DNA from: Roseovarius mucosus DSM 17069
Lineage (GTDB): Bacteria > Pseudomonadota > Alphaproteobacteria > Rhodobacterales > Rhodobacteraceae
DNA: 64,000 bases
Assembly: GCF_000768555.3 (NCBI RefSeq)
Contig: NZ_KN293981.1
Location: 111,295 to 175,294 of the forward strand
Direction: 5' to 3'
A program made the position numbers and the translations under genes. The notes beneath the pieces are model-generated. The model ran no database searches and was not told where the DNA came from. It saw only the letters and a list, made by a program, of their open reading frames with translations. This document shows positions 44,635-53,661 of this stretch, piece after piece (within the stretch, counting starts at the first letter, position 1; each line of letters starts with the position of its first letter).

Positions 44635-45732
44635 ATGAGCCTGCGTTTGGTGGTCCTTTTGGCCGCAGTGTCCCTCACGACCTGCGATGACGATCCGGGC
44701 GCGGCAGGCCCCACATCGCCACGGGCCGTGCGCACCATGGTCGTGGACCAAGGCGGCGCGGATGCGTATCGCACCCTGCCCGGCGTTTTGACCGCCGCAG
44801 AAACCATGCGCCTCGCCTTTCCTGTGGCAGGCAGGCTGATTGACGTGCCTTTGCGTGCAGGCGACAGGGTGGTCGAGGGAGAGCAGATCGCGCGCCTTGA
44901 TCCCGCTGAGATCACGCGAGAGATCACCGCAGCCGAGGCCAAGCTGTCTGCGGCGCTTGCGCGTCTTGATGCCACGGATGCGGAGTTTCAGAGGCAGCGG
45001 GCGCTTTTCGAGCGTGGCCTTGTCGCGCGCGCCGGGTTCGAGCGTATTTCTGCAGAGCTTTCTGCTGCGCTGGCTGACCGGCGCGTGGCTGAGACCGAGC
45101 TTGCGGCCGCGCGCGACCGGCTGGACCGCATCACCCTGACCGCCCCGCGCGACGGGGTGGTGACGGACCTGCTGGCCAATCGGTTCGAGGAACTTGCGGC
45201 AGGCCAAGCCGTCTACGAGGTCGCGGTGACAGCAGCCCTCCAGGTCGAGGTGCTGGCCCCCGAGGCGCTCTTGGCCGTGATCGCGCCGGGAACGCCGGTC
45301 TCGGTGCGGCTTCCCGCCTTCCCCGACCAGAACTTTGACGCCGAAGTGACGGAAATTGCCGCCGATGCAGAGGCCGGTATCGCCTACCGAGTCAAGGCAA
45401 GGCTCGCCGCTCCGCCCGAGGGGGCCAAGACCGGATTTTCGGCGGCTGTATCCATCCGGCTGCCGCGCGCGGCAGGTGCGCTCGACGTGCCCCTGTCGGC
45501 GTTGGTCTATGCGGACACGCAGTCTGAACCGACGGCAGGCGAGAGCGGCACTGTCTATGTCTTTGACGAGGCGGCTGGCACGGTGAGCGCCCGCCGCGTG
45601 CGGATCGACGGTGTGGTCGGCACCGACCTGCTGGTGACAGAGGGGCTATCGCCCGGTGAGCGGGTCGTGACCGCCGGTGTCGCCCTTCTGACGGACGGCG
45701 AGCCCGTGCGCCTCTGGAGCCTGCCGGAATGA
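44635..45732 (+). CDS. RND efflux periplasmic adaptor (membrane fusion lipoprotein)
   Basis: From ATG 44635, preceded by GGGAGG, a 365-aa protein with a lipobox (LAAVSLTTC). It has a split lipoyl domain (MRLAFPVAGRLIDVPLRAGDRV … LTAPRDGVVTDL), an alpha-hairpin between them (AAEAKLSAALARLDATDAEF…) and a C-terminal beta-barrel/membrane-proximal part. It bridges the inner-membrane pump encoded next to an outer-membrane channel not present here. Its stop overlaps the pump start by 4 bp. Confidence 0.88.
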   Translation: MSLRLVVLLAAVSLTTCDDDPGAAGPTSPRAVRTMVVDQGGADAYRTLPGVLTAAETMRLAFPVAGRLIDVPLRAGDRVVEGEQIARLDPAEITREITAAEAKLSAALARLDATDAEFQRQRALFERGLVARAGFERISAELSAALADRRVAETELAAARDRLDRITLTAPRDGVVTDLLANRFEELAAGQAVYEVAVTAALQVEVLAPEALLAVIAPGTPVSVRLPAFPDQNFDAEVTEIAADAEAGIAYRVKARLAAPPEGAKTGFSAAVSIRLPRAAGALDVPLSALVYADTQSEPTAGESGTVYVFDEAAGTVSARRVRIDGVVGTDLLVTEGLSPGERVVTAGVALLTDGEPVRLWSLPE

Positions 45733-48700
45733 TGGGATTGACACGCGCCGCGCTGGACCGCTGGCGGCTGGTTGTGGCGTTGACGCTGGTGCTGATTGTG
45801 ACCGGGGTGACCACCTATTTCACCCATCCCAGTCAGGAAGACCCTGAAATCACCATCCGAACGGCGGTGGTGACGGCCCGTTTTCCAGGCATGTCGGCGG
45901 CGCGTGTCGAACAGCTCTTGGTCAAGCCCATCGAAGAGGCCGCGCGACAGATTGCCGAAGTCGACGGGATCGAAAGCGCGGCACAGACCGGCCTCGCCAC
46001 TGTCAAGGTCGACTTGCGGCCGGACGTGACGCAGGTCAAGCCGGTCTGGACCACGCTGCGCAACCGCATGACCGACCTGGCCCCGGCCTTACCCGAAGGA
46101 ACCCTGGGTCCGCTGGTTAATGACGACTATGGTCGGGTGGCCGTGACCACGCTGGCGTTACATGGCGCGGATTTCTCGCCAGCCGAGTTACGCGCGACGG
46201 CGCGGTGGCTCCGCGATCGCCTGGTGACGGTTCCGCTGGTGGGGCGCATCGACCTCTATGGGGTGCAGGAAGAACGAATCTGGATAGAATTCGACCGCGC
46301 CCGTCTGGATCAGGCGGGATTGACTGTCGAGCGGATGCTCGATGCCGTGGCGGACCAGAACCTGATCCTCTCGGCGGGTGCGCTGCAAACCGAGGACGGG
46401 TTTCGCTATGCGCTCAGGACGGACGGGGTATTTGAGGACTGGCAGGACATAGGCGACGTGCCTGTGCCTCTGCCCTCAGGTGGCACAACGCTGTTGCGCG
46501 ATCTTGCGCAGATTTCGCGCGGTTATGTCAAACCTGTGCGCAATCCAGTGTTCTTCAACGGCAATCCGGCGGTCACGCTTGGGGTATCGATGGTCGAGGG
46601 CGGTGCGATCCAGACATTCGGCGCAGGGCTTGATGCCGCGCTTTCTGATCTGCGACGTGACCTGCCCCTTGGCCTCTCGCTCGATCTTGTGACGCATCAG
46701 CCACCCATCGTCGCGGCCTCGGTTGCCGAAGCGACCGAGAACCTGGTGCAGACCATCGCCACGGTGATGGCGGTGGTGATCCTGTTTCTGGGGGTGCGCG
46801 CCGGGCTGATTGTCGGGGCCATCGTGCCGCTGAGCATCGTGCTGGCGCTCGTGGGCATGGCGCTCTGGGGTATTCCGCTGCATCGCATTTCGATTGCGGC
46901 GGTGATCATTGCGCTCGGCCTTTTGGTGGATAACGGTGTGGTCATGGCAGAGGACATCAAGCGGCGCATCGACTCAGGTGCCCCCCCGCGCGCTGCCGCA
47001 CTCGAGGCCAGCCGCACGCTGGCGGTCCCACTTCTGACCTCGTCGCTGACCACGATCCTCGCGTTCCTGCCGCTGATGCTGGCCAGTGATGCGACGGGCG
47101 AATTCCTGCGCGCGCTGGCACAGGTGCTGGCGTTGACGCTGATGGCGAGCTGGCTCTTGTCGGTGACGGTGACGCCCCTCTTGTGCGTGCGGTTTCTGCG
47201 ATCTACGCACGCGACCGCAGAGTCAGAGACGCGGCCGGGGCGCGGGGCGCAGCTTTACCGAGCGCTGCTGCGCCGGGCCTTGGGCGCACGAGCGTTTGTT
47301 CTCATCGGTGCGCTGGTCGCTTTCGGCATGGCCCTCGCCGCTTTGGGCCATGTTCCGACGGGGTTGCTGCCGCCCTCGGAGCGGGCGCAATTCGTGCTGA
47401 ATCTTGAACTGCCTGCGGGCATATCCGAAGACGAGACCGCGCGCGTCGCACGGCGTCTTGCGGGCTTTCTCGCGGATGACACACGCAATCCCGAAATCAC
47501 CGGCAATGTCGTCTATGTTGGCTCTGGGGGGCCGCGCTTCTTTCTCGCCCTCTCGCCCCCTGACCCTGCCCCACATATTGCGTTTGCCGTTGTTAACCTT
47601 GCGGATGCCGATAGCGTGGCCGCGGTTCGCGCCCGCGCCGAGGACTGGATGCGCGCCAATCTGCCCGAGGCGCGTGGGTGGACAGAGTTGCTCTTTCTCG
47701 GGAAGACACCGCCCGGAACGGTCGAAATCCGCCTTGTCGGCGGTGACAGCGATGCGCTCTTTACCGCGGGCCGGATGGTCGAGGGTGTGTTTCGTGGCCT
47801 TGAGGGCACGCGTCAGATCCGGGGCGATTGGGCGAACCCGGTGCTGCAACTGACGGTCCTGATCGACGAGGCGCGCGCGCGGCGTGCGGGCGTTGCTCCC
47901 TCAGCCGTGGCACGCACTCTCGCGGCGCGCTTTGAGGGGACGCATGTGACGGATTACCGCGAAGGTGATCGCGTCATTCCCGTCGTCATACGCGCGGAAG
48001 AGGCCGCGCGGAACACGCTGGATGCTCTTGCCGATGTCACGGTCTTGTCCGCCGATGGCGTGGCAGTGCCGTTGATGCAGATGGCCGAGTCCGGCGGGGA
48101 ATTACAGCCCTGGGTCATCCGGCGCGTTGATCAGGACCGGGCCTTGACCGTGTCCGCCCTGCATCCAGACCTATCCGCGGCCGAACTCCTGGCTCAGATC
48201 ACACCCGAGCTTGAGGCGATGGACATGCCACCAGGCGTGCGGTGGGAACCTGATGGCGAAGTGGTTGCCAAGACCGAAGCCAATTCCGCGCTTTTTGCGA
48301 CGCTGCCGCAATGCCTGCTTGGTATCGTGCTACTGCTGATCTGGCAATTCGATAGTTTTCGGCGTCCGGCGATCATCTTTGCCACGATCCCGCTGGTGTT
48401 GGTGGGGGTGGCTCCCGGCATGATCCTGATGAACGGGATTCTGGATTTCAACGCGCTCTTGGGTGTGCTTTCGTTGGCGGGCATCATCATCAACAATGGC
48501 ATCGTGTTGATCGAGCGCATAGATGACGAGCGGGCGGGTAACGATGACCTCGCTCAAGCGTTGGTCACGGCCTGTGCCGCGCGCCTGCGCCCTATCGTGA
48601 TGACAACGCTGACCACCATTCTTGGGCTGCTACCGCTGCATTTCTTTGGAGGGGAGCTTTGGCGCGGCATGACGATCGTGATGATGTTCGGACTGGGTGT

Positions 48701-48794
48701 GGGCACGCTTCTCACGCTATTTGTCGTGCCGTGCCTCTACGCGACGATCTTTGCGAACAGACGACGTCATGATTATCGATCCGAGCTGCCGTAA
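45729..48794 (+). CDS. RND-family efflux permease
   Basis: A 1021-aa pump with the AcrB-like layout: first helix near residues 13-32, porter domain, a block of helices at about 335-545, a second porter domain and a C-terminal helix block. The TM4 proton-relay motif reads GLLVDNGVVMAED, with one aspartate and an asparagine where AcrB has two aspartates; several RND subgroups share this. The drug or lipid specificity is unknown. It ends 22 bp inside the convergent channel gene. Confidence 0.9.
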   Translation: MMGLTRAALDRWRLVVALTLVLIVTGVTTYFTHPSQEDPEITIRTAVVTARFPGMSAARVEQLLVKPIEEAARQIAEVDGIESAAQTGLATVKVDLRPDVTQVKPVWTTLRNRMTDLAPALPEGTLGPLVNDDYGRVAVTTLALHGADFSPAELRATARWLRDRLVTVPLVGRIDLYGVQEERIWIEFDRARLDQAGLTVERMLDAVADQNLILSAGALQTEDGFRYALRTDGVFEDWQDIGDVPVPLPSGGTTLLRDLAQISRGYVKPVRNPVFFNGNPAVTLGVSMVEGGAIQTFGAGLDAALSDLRRDLPLGLSLDLVTHQPPIVAASVAEATENLVQTIATVMAVVILFLGVRAGLIVGAIVPLSIVLALVGMALWGIPLHRISIAAVIIALGLLVDNGVVMAEDIKRRIDSGAPPRAAALEASRTLAVPLLTSSLTTILAFLPLMLASDATGEFLRALAQVLALTLMASWLLSVTVTPLLCVRFLRSTHATAESETRPGRGAQLYRALLRRALGARAFVLIGALVAFGMALAALGHVPTGLLPPSERAQFVLNLELPAGISEDETARVARRLAGFLADDTRNPEITGNVVYVGSGGPRFFLALSPPDPAPHIAFAVVNLADADSVAAVRARAEDWMRANLPEARGWTELLFLGKTPPGTVEIRLVGGDSDALFTAGRMVEGVFRGLEGTRQIRGDWANPVLQLTVLIDEARARRAGVAPSAVARTLAARFEGTHVTDYREGDRVIPVVIRAEEAARNTLDALADVTVLSADGVAVPLMQMAESGGELQPWVIRRVDQDRALTVSALHPDLSAAELLAQITPELEAMDMPPGVRWEPDGEVVAKTEANSALFATLPQCLLGIVLLLIWQFDSFRRPAIIFATIPLVLVGVAPGMILMNGILDFNALLGVLSLAGIIINNGIVLIERIDDERAGNDDLAQALVTACAARLRPIVMTTLTTILGLLPLHFFGGELWRGMTIVMMFGLGVGTLLTLFVVPCLYATIFANRRRHDYRSELP

Positions 48795-49192
48795 ACCCGC
48801 TGCACCGCGACAAAAATCATCGCCGTGGTCCATCCTACGATGATCGTGCCGTTGGTTGCCGCAAAGGCGCCCAGCAACCTCCAATCCGGCCCCAGAACCA
48901 CATCGCCATATCCGAGCGTTGTGAAGGTGACGGTGGTGAAATAGAGCGCTTCTTCGATCCCGCCGATCGCCCCCAACCCTATCAGGAGCATGGCCCAGAA
49001 CCAGCATTGTGCACAGATCGAGAGAAAGAACCACATCACGACCGCGATCACGGCTAAGGCCTTGGTGACTGGCCGCCGTGGCAAACGCGATGCCCTGCGC
49101 CCGAACCGTGCCGCCACCCCCATGAACCCTGCATGAATGGCGACCGTGACAGAGATGGCCATCATCCCGATCGCGAGTTGGTGCAAAATCAT
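48773..49192 (-). CDS. two-helix potassium-channel-like protein
   Basis: A 139-aa protein with several hydrophobic helices and a K+ selectivity filter in TVTFTTLGYGDVVLGP, of the T-x-GYGD type. There is no cytoplasmic RCK domain. It fits the small ion_trans_2 family, whose members conduct K+ or other cations. It is convergent with the RND pump and overlaps its 3' end by 22 bp. Confidence 0.8.
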   Translation of the reverse strand: MILHQLAIGMMAISVTVAIHAGFMGVAARFGRRASRLPRRPVTKALAVIAVVMWFFLSICAQCWFWAMLLIGLGAIGGIEEALYFTTVTFTTLGYGDVVLGPDWRLLGAFAATNGTIIVGWTTAMIFVAVQRVYGSSDR

Positions 49193-49334
49193 GATAATAT
49201 TCTGATCCTAAACTTTGGCAGAGCGATCCCGCTTTTTTTGCCGGTTCTCGATCCGCGAGCTTTCTTCTATCCAACTTTTGCTGGGATAGACAGCGCGCGT
49301 CTATGACTCTTAGCGAACTTGCGACACTTTCTGA

Positions 49335-49350
49335 GGTACTGTCGCAAACT
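49335..49350 (+). mobile_element. solo IS6-type end at a gene breakpoint
   Basis: GGTACTGTCGCAAACT differs by one base from the first 16 bases of the decayed IS6 end at 41685 (GGTGCTGTCGCAAACT). It lies exactly where the AbiEii-like reading frame loses similarity, so it is probably a scar of an IS6 insertion and deletion. Confidence 0.55.
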
Positions 49351-49356
49351 GACATT

Positions 49357-49535
49357 CCGCCCGTGATAACCAGGTGTTCGTCGAGATCACTGTCGAACAA
49401 GGCGTCAAGCACCCAGACGACCCACATGTCCTTTTCCACGAGGTCTCCGGGCCGCCCCAGTTTCGAGGCTGCCACTTCCAACGCGTCAATCTTGTCGTCG
49501 CGCGACAGGGAAAAGTAAGCTTGGCTTTCTGTCAT
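49357..49535 (-). pseudogene. AbiEii-type toxin N-terminal fragment
   Basis: The first 60 residues read MTESQAYFSLSRDDKIDALE…DLVEKDMWVVWVLDALF…HLVITGG, matching the N-terminus of AbiEii/AbiGii nucleotidyltransferase toxins (LVEKD-x-WV-x-WVL-x-x-LF … F-K-GGTSLSK). Similarity stops at the GG that precedes the catalytic region, where an IS6-type end begins. The toxin is therefore inactive. Confidence 0.7.
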
Positions 49536-49553
49536 TGGGATGGCGCAAGCGCG

Positions 49554-49820
49554 CTAAGTTCCTTGGCCATCCAGGTCGGCGCAGAGGCTCAGAAGCTCGC
49601 GCTGCTCCTCTTCGTTCGACATCGCTTTGATCCGTGTCAAAGCCTGAGCGGCTTCGAACTTGCCGAAACAGGCGAGCGCCCGAAAGGTGTGCCCGGCACG
49701 ACTGTTGGGCGCAGGAAGCTGCCAGCTCGGCACATATTTAAGCTCGACGCTTTGCGCTCCGAGTTTCAGATGACGGCTTGGGCCGGAGGTCCAATAAATC
49801 TGTCGACCTGATCGGCCCAT
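49554..49820 (-). pseudogene. AbiEi/DUF6088-type antitoxin C-terminal fragment
   Basis: The frame reads RQIYWTSGPSRHLKLGAQSV, then ELKYVPSWQLP and FRALACFGKF, resembling the C-terminal part of DUF6088/AbiEi antitoxins (R-x-I-x-W … LKFG-x-R-x-V … RAL-x-x-LG). The N-terminal winged-helix part is missing. Order and spacing (18 bases to the toxin fragment, same strand) fit a type IV AbiE module, now decayed. Confidence 0.6.
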
Positions 49821-49913
49821 CGTGGACTCTCATCGGGACAAGCGAGGCAGCAGCGCAACTTGCCCGAAACCGGACCTTTAGAGCTGTCTACAGGCCTAAT
49901 CAGTTCGAGGTAA

Positions 49914-49934
49914 CGGGAACCGGGAACCGGGAAC
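49914..49934. repeat. three tandem CGGGAAC heptamers
   Basis: CGGGAAC occurs three times without interruption. It lies in the gap between the AbiE remnant and the fusion gene at 50043. It is a simple short tandem repeat that could vary in copy number. Confidence 0.8.
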
Positions 49935-50042
49935 TCCATCCCCCCAAATGAAATCTTTGCAAACAGCCGACTTGGACGTGCTTCGTCAGGTATCACGCAA
50001 TGGTGGCAACGCGAGCAATTGCTCTCGCATTGACTTTGAGAA

Positions 50043-52172
50043 ATGGCGTTTCTTTGGTATCGTGACATTACTATTTTTCTATTCCTTTTTGCTCAATTGA
50101 CCAGGAGCCTGACATTGCCCGTTGTTCATTTACCTAAAACCTTTGAAAGAAAATCCCTGATCACCATTGCCTGCACTGGTATGTTTTGCTCGGTCGCCGC
50201 GATGTCCTCAGCCGCGGATCTGCTATTTGCCGTGCCAGATTTTCGCGACCCCCCAACGCAACGGTTCATTGAAACCATCATGTCTGATGATGCCTTAGCC
50301 GAAGCGGGTCTCAAGCTAGATGTTTTGCCCTATTCCACGCTTGGCGGCCCAGTCGCCACAGTGCAGGAGGCCCTCAAGACCGAAGCTGTCGCTCTCTTGC
50401 GCACAGAGTTGCTTGCTTTTGTTGCGCGCAATGAAGAGAAGATCCCGACAGTTGAGATGCTCTCTGCATATGAGAAGTCTTTTTTTGGTGTGGCGCCCGA
50501 TGCTGACAGCCAGGGACAGAGAGCACCCTTGGAATTGGGGGCCACGGCCTTGCTGGGGGATCTCGGCCTCTTTGGTTTGGCGACATGGCCATCTTCTCCG
50601 AGCAGTATCTTCGCTCGGCGGGCACCGACAAACCTCGCAGATTTGCAGGGACTGAAGTTGCGCACTACTGGAAACGCTTCGACGGAGTTTCTTGAGCAGT
50701 TGGGAGCTGTCCCTCAGTCGCTGTTATCCTCTGAGGTGTTTCAGAGTTTGGAAACTGGCGTGATTGATGGCACCGAAGTGCTGAGCCTGCCGGAAGGAGA
50801 CCTGAGACAGTTTTATGAAGTATCTTCGGGCGGTGCCCTTTATACGGATGCCAGCGCGCGAACCGGATTTTTCGTTATCGGTCAAACGGGTGCGGATGCG
50901 CTTACGGCACGACAGCTAAAAACCCTGGAAGGCGCAGCGCAAAAAGCGTCGCTGGCAGCACGAGAAACGTTGGTTGAGACGTATGAGGAGACCCTCCGAG
51001 AAGCGGAGAAATATGGGGTGCAAGTGGCCAGCTTTTCCAATGTGCTTGCCGAACAAGTGTCGGTTGCTGAGCAAATTGCGCAGGCCTATGGGCTTTCCCA
51101 GGAAGAGATCCTCGACCTGATCGGTGATATCGAGATCGCTGAATCAGGTGACGAGGCTCCCCGCGGCGAGAGCGGCCTTTCGCGCAATGGTGCCGGGCGG
51201 CCCGCTCATCTGTTTGTAGTAACACCGCGAAATGATGAAGCCGATCACGATGTGCGACAACGTTTCGGATATAAGATGGATGCGAGCACGCCCCTGCATT
51301 GCTTTCAGCTGAATTACACTCGCGAGGGTAGCCGTCACTTTGGGGAGCCCTTTACAGGTGAGATGGCAATCAGCCCCGACGGCATGACGACAGGAAATGG
51401 CGACTGTATAAAGCGGGTTTTCAGCCAGCGCCACCCGGATCAGGGAGTGACGTTTTTGATCCACGGATTCAACAACAGTTTCGAAGACGCGGTCAACTGG
51501 GCGGTCTCCGTGACCGAAGATCTGGCCATAGAGGGGGATGTCGTGCTCTGGAGTTGGCCGAGTATGGGGCAACTGTCTGGCTATGTTCGGGATCGCGATG
51601 GCGTTGATTTCAACCGCGTCTATCTGAGGTCCTTTCTGGCCACGCTGAAACTGTTTGTGGATCAAGGGCAGACCTATGACATCTCGATCATCGCGCATTC
51701 CATGGGCGGGCTGGTCGCAATGGACGCCTTGCGTTTCCTTGCGGAACCTCCGCAATTGAGCATCAGCAATGTGGCCTTGGTAGCCCCAGATGTACGCAAG
51801 GCGTATTTTCAGCAGACCTTGCAGCTCGGCTCGAATATCAGCCCGATTTGGTCTGTCTACGCTAATTCGAACGACGTGGCCTTGCTGGCGTCTTATGGCG
51901 TGAACAGAAGCCCGGCCATTGGTCTAGGAGGCCGGTTTAGGCTGATGATGGCGGGCGTTGATACAGTTGATGTCAGCGCGTTGGACCGAGATGTGTGTGC
52001 GGTTTGGAACATTGGCAAAGCGCGCTGCCGCAATCACACCCATGCGTTTGATGTGCAGCCTGTCGCAGTTGATCTTGCAGACCTTTTAAAGTCTCGCAAA
52101 CCAGCGGCGGCGCGGGGATTGATTGAAAAGCAGGCTAGTGAGGGTCTGACCTACTACGAAATCAAACCTTGA
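50043..52172 (+). CDS. secreted fusion of a TRAP-binding-like domain and a DUF900 hydrolase
   Basis: Up to 709 aa. A TTG at 50114 (MPVVHLPKTFERKSLITIAC…) would give a better signal peptide, ending near MSSAADL. The first domain (about residues 60-345) is DctP-like, with DLQGLKLRTTGNASTEFLEQLGAVPQSL and the SLETGVIDGTEVLS segment of TRAP-binding proteins. After a linker, a DUF900-type hydrolase (about 390-690) has VTFLIHGFNN and the nucleophile elbow A-H-S553-M-G-G, plus a late NHTHAF histidine region. This joins ligand capture and ester-type hydrolysis in one exported protein. No TRAP permease is adjacent. I do not recall this architecture as a named family. Confidence 0.8.
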   Translation: MAFLWYRDITIFLFLFAQLTRSLTLPVVHLPKTFERKSLITIACTGMFCSVAAMSSAADLLFAVPDFRDPPTQRFIETIMSDDALAEAGLKLDVLPYSTLGGPVATVQEALKTEAVALLRTELLAFVARNEEKIPTVEMLSAYEKSFFGVAPDADSQGQRAPLELGATALLGDLGLFGLATWPSSPSSIFARRAPTNLADLQGLKLRTTGNASTEFLEQLGAVPQSLLSSEVFQSLETGVIDGTEVLSLPEGDLRQFYEVSSGGALYTDASARTGFFVIGQTGADALTARQLKTLEGAAQKASLAARETLVETYEETLREAEKYGVQVASFSNVLAEQVSVAEQIAQAYGLSQEEILDLIGDIEIAESGDEAPRGESGLSRNGAGRPAHLFVVTPRNDEADHDVRQRFGYKMDASTPLHCFQLNYTREGSRHFGEPFTGEMAISPDGMTTGNGDCIKRVFSQRHPDQGVTFLIHGFNNSFEDAVNWAVSVTEDLAIEGDVVLWSWPSMGQLSGYVRDRDGVDFNRVYLRSFLATLKLFVDQGQTYDISIIAHSMGGLVAMDALRFLAEPPQLSISNVALVAPDVRKAYFQQTLQLGSNISPIWSVYANSNDVALLASYGVNRSPAIGLGGRFRLMMAGVDTVDVSALDRDVCAVWNIGKARCRNHTHAFDVQPVAVDLADLLKSRKPAAARGLIEKQASEGLTYYEIKP

Positions 52173-52318
52173 AACGTGGCTCGCGGCCCAGAGCTGACCT
52201 TAGCCGGGATGGTCAACGCTGCGATGCGGCTTCACTTAAGCGTTTGTCCGTGACCTCGCGTGGCATGCACTGGAAGTGCCAAGGTCCGCAGTGTGGGACA
52301 CAGCAAAGATTTGGACAA

Positions 52319-52687
52319 TCAATCATAGCTTTTTACTCTCGCGACATGATTGGCTCGTAGGCTCGTGAACTCGAGTACGTGACAGAAGCGGGACGTCTCG
52401 CCATTCGCCCGGATCACCTCTCCGCTCGCTGCGCCAACCCTACCGTGGGAGATCGCGTGTTCGACGATAACCTTCGCCGGCGCTCGTTCAGTTGGCAGGG
52501 CCTCAAAAAGAGCTGTTCTCCCCACGATCTGCCGGGTGGATGCGGTCTCCCATGTCACCGCTGGATCGAAGGCTTCTGGGTCGCATATGCCGGTTTCCAA
52601 GGCGATCGCGATATTTTCAACGAAGCCATTCCTCGGAGAGTTTCCGCAATCCGGGCTGCGGATAATTCGGGGCATTTGTGTCCTCAT
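52319..52687 (-). CDS. SnoaL/NTF2-like small protein
   Basis: A 122-aa protein with an NTF2-like pattern: NGFVENIAIALETGICDPEAF, VTWETASTRQIVGRTALFEAL and a C-terminal strand pair (GETSRFCHVLEFTSLRANHVARVKSYD). Such folds bind small hydrophobic ligands. It starts 3 bases after the VOC gene's stop and so belongs to the HxlR-linked cluster. The function is unspecified. Confidence 0.6.
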   Translation of the reverse strand: MRTQMPRIIRSPDCGNSPRNGFVENIAIALETGICDPEAFDPAVTWETASTRQIVGRTALFEALPTERAPAKVIVEHAISHGRVGAASGEVIRANGETSRFCHVLEFTSLRANHVARVKSYD

Positions 52688-52690
52688 TTC

Positions 52691-53179
52691 TCAGGTCGTG
52701 CCCCGCAACGCCGCCTCGATACCCGCGATGTCAATCTTCTGCATCTCCATCATCGCGGCCTGTGCGCGGGCCGATGCGGCCCGGTCCGGGTTTGACAGCG
52801 CTTCCATCAGAACTCTCGGCGTGATCTGCCAACGATAGCCCCAGCGATCCTTGCACCAGCCGCACATGAGGGGTTCTCCACCACTGTCCAAGATGGCATC
52901 CCAGAGCCGATCCGTCTCGGCCTGGTCATCGGTATAAACCTGCAACGAATAGGCATCGTTGGGCTGCACATGCGGTCCGGCATTGAGCAGCGCATAAGGC
53001 AGGCCAAGGAGCGTCATCTCGACCACCTGAACGGTCCCGGCTGGCGCGCTCGGTGCCTCTTCGGGCACGCGGATCATGTTGTCCACATGGCTGTCCGGGA
53101 AGGTGGCGGCGTAGAACTCCGCCGCCGCTTCGGCCTCGGTATCGAACCAGAGGAACACGGCAGCCTTTCGTTTCGTCAT
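52691..53179 (-). CDS. PhnB-like VOC-family protein
   Basis: A 162-aa VOC-fold protein of the PhnB/3-demethylubiquinone-methyltransferase-like group: AVFLWFDTEAEAAAEFYAATFPDS, ALLNAGPHVQPNDAYSLQV and CGWCKDRWGYRWQITPRVLMEAL. Members are often annotated as methyltransferases but their enzymatic role is mostly unproven. It lies in a minus-strand group of small VOC, GST, DUF1428 and NTF2-like genes. Confidence 0.83.
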   Translation of the reverse strand: MTKRKAAVFLWFDTEAEAAAEFYAATFPDSHVDNMIRVPEEAPSAPAGTVQVVEMTLLGLPYALLNAGPHVQPNDAYSLQVYTDDQAETDRLWDAILDSGGEPLMCGWCKDRWGYRWQITPRVLMEALSNPDRAASARAQAAMMEMQKIDIAGIEAALRGTT

Positions 53180-53307
53180 CGTCTTTCTCCTTTCAAAGGG
53201 CGGTCGGGACAGTGCATCGGAGTGTCACGCAGCTATCTGCGGGACCCGTCTGACACCCTGTCAGAACTCCAGCCCATCAACTCGCCAGCCCTTGCATCGA
53301 TCACGGT

Positions 53308-53661
53308 TCAGGCGGTGTCCTCGAATATCGGGGTAAAGCCGCCCCACATCATGCGCTTGCCATCGAAGGGCATGTCCATGTCCTGCCAGCGCGGGTCGGT
53401 CTGCATGCTGGCGCCGCACTTGTCATGCGTTTCCTTATCCGGCCAGATCATCCATGAAAAGCAGACCGATTCACCCTCCTCCAGGGCCACCGCGCGATTG
53501 AAATCGGTGTGTTTGCCTTCGGGAATCTGATCGCCCCAGGTTTCCATGATCTGCAAGGCTCCGTATTCCCTGAAGAGTGGCCAGGCCTTGCGGGCGCTTT
53601 CGATATAAGCCTCCTTGTTCCCGTTCGGGACGGGGGTGAGGAATCCGGCGATATAGGTCAT
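53308..53661 (-). CDS. DUF1428-family protein
   Basis: From ATG 53661 (MTYIAGFLTPVPNGNK) a 117-aa protein with the DUF1428 pattern: YIESARKAWPLFREYGALQI, HTDFNRAVALEEGESVCFSWMIWPDKETHD and the methionine-rich MPFDGKRMMWGGFTPI. The ferredoxin-like fold is known from structures, not its function. Its start overlaps the GST stop by 4 bp. Confidence 0.85.
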   Translation of the reverse strand: MTYIAGFLTPVPNGNKEAYIESARKAWPLFREYGALQIMETWGDQIPEGKHTDFNRAVALEEGESVCFSWMIWPDKETHDKCGASMQTDPRWQDMDMPFDGKRMMWGGFTPIFEDTA

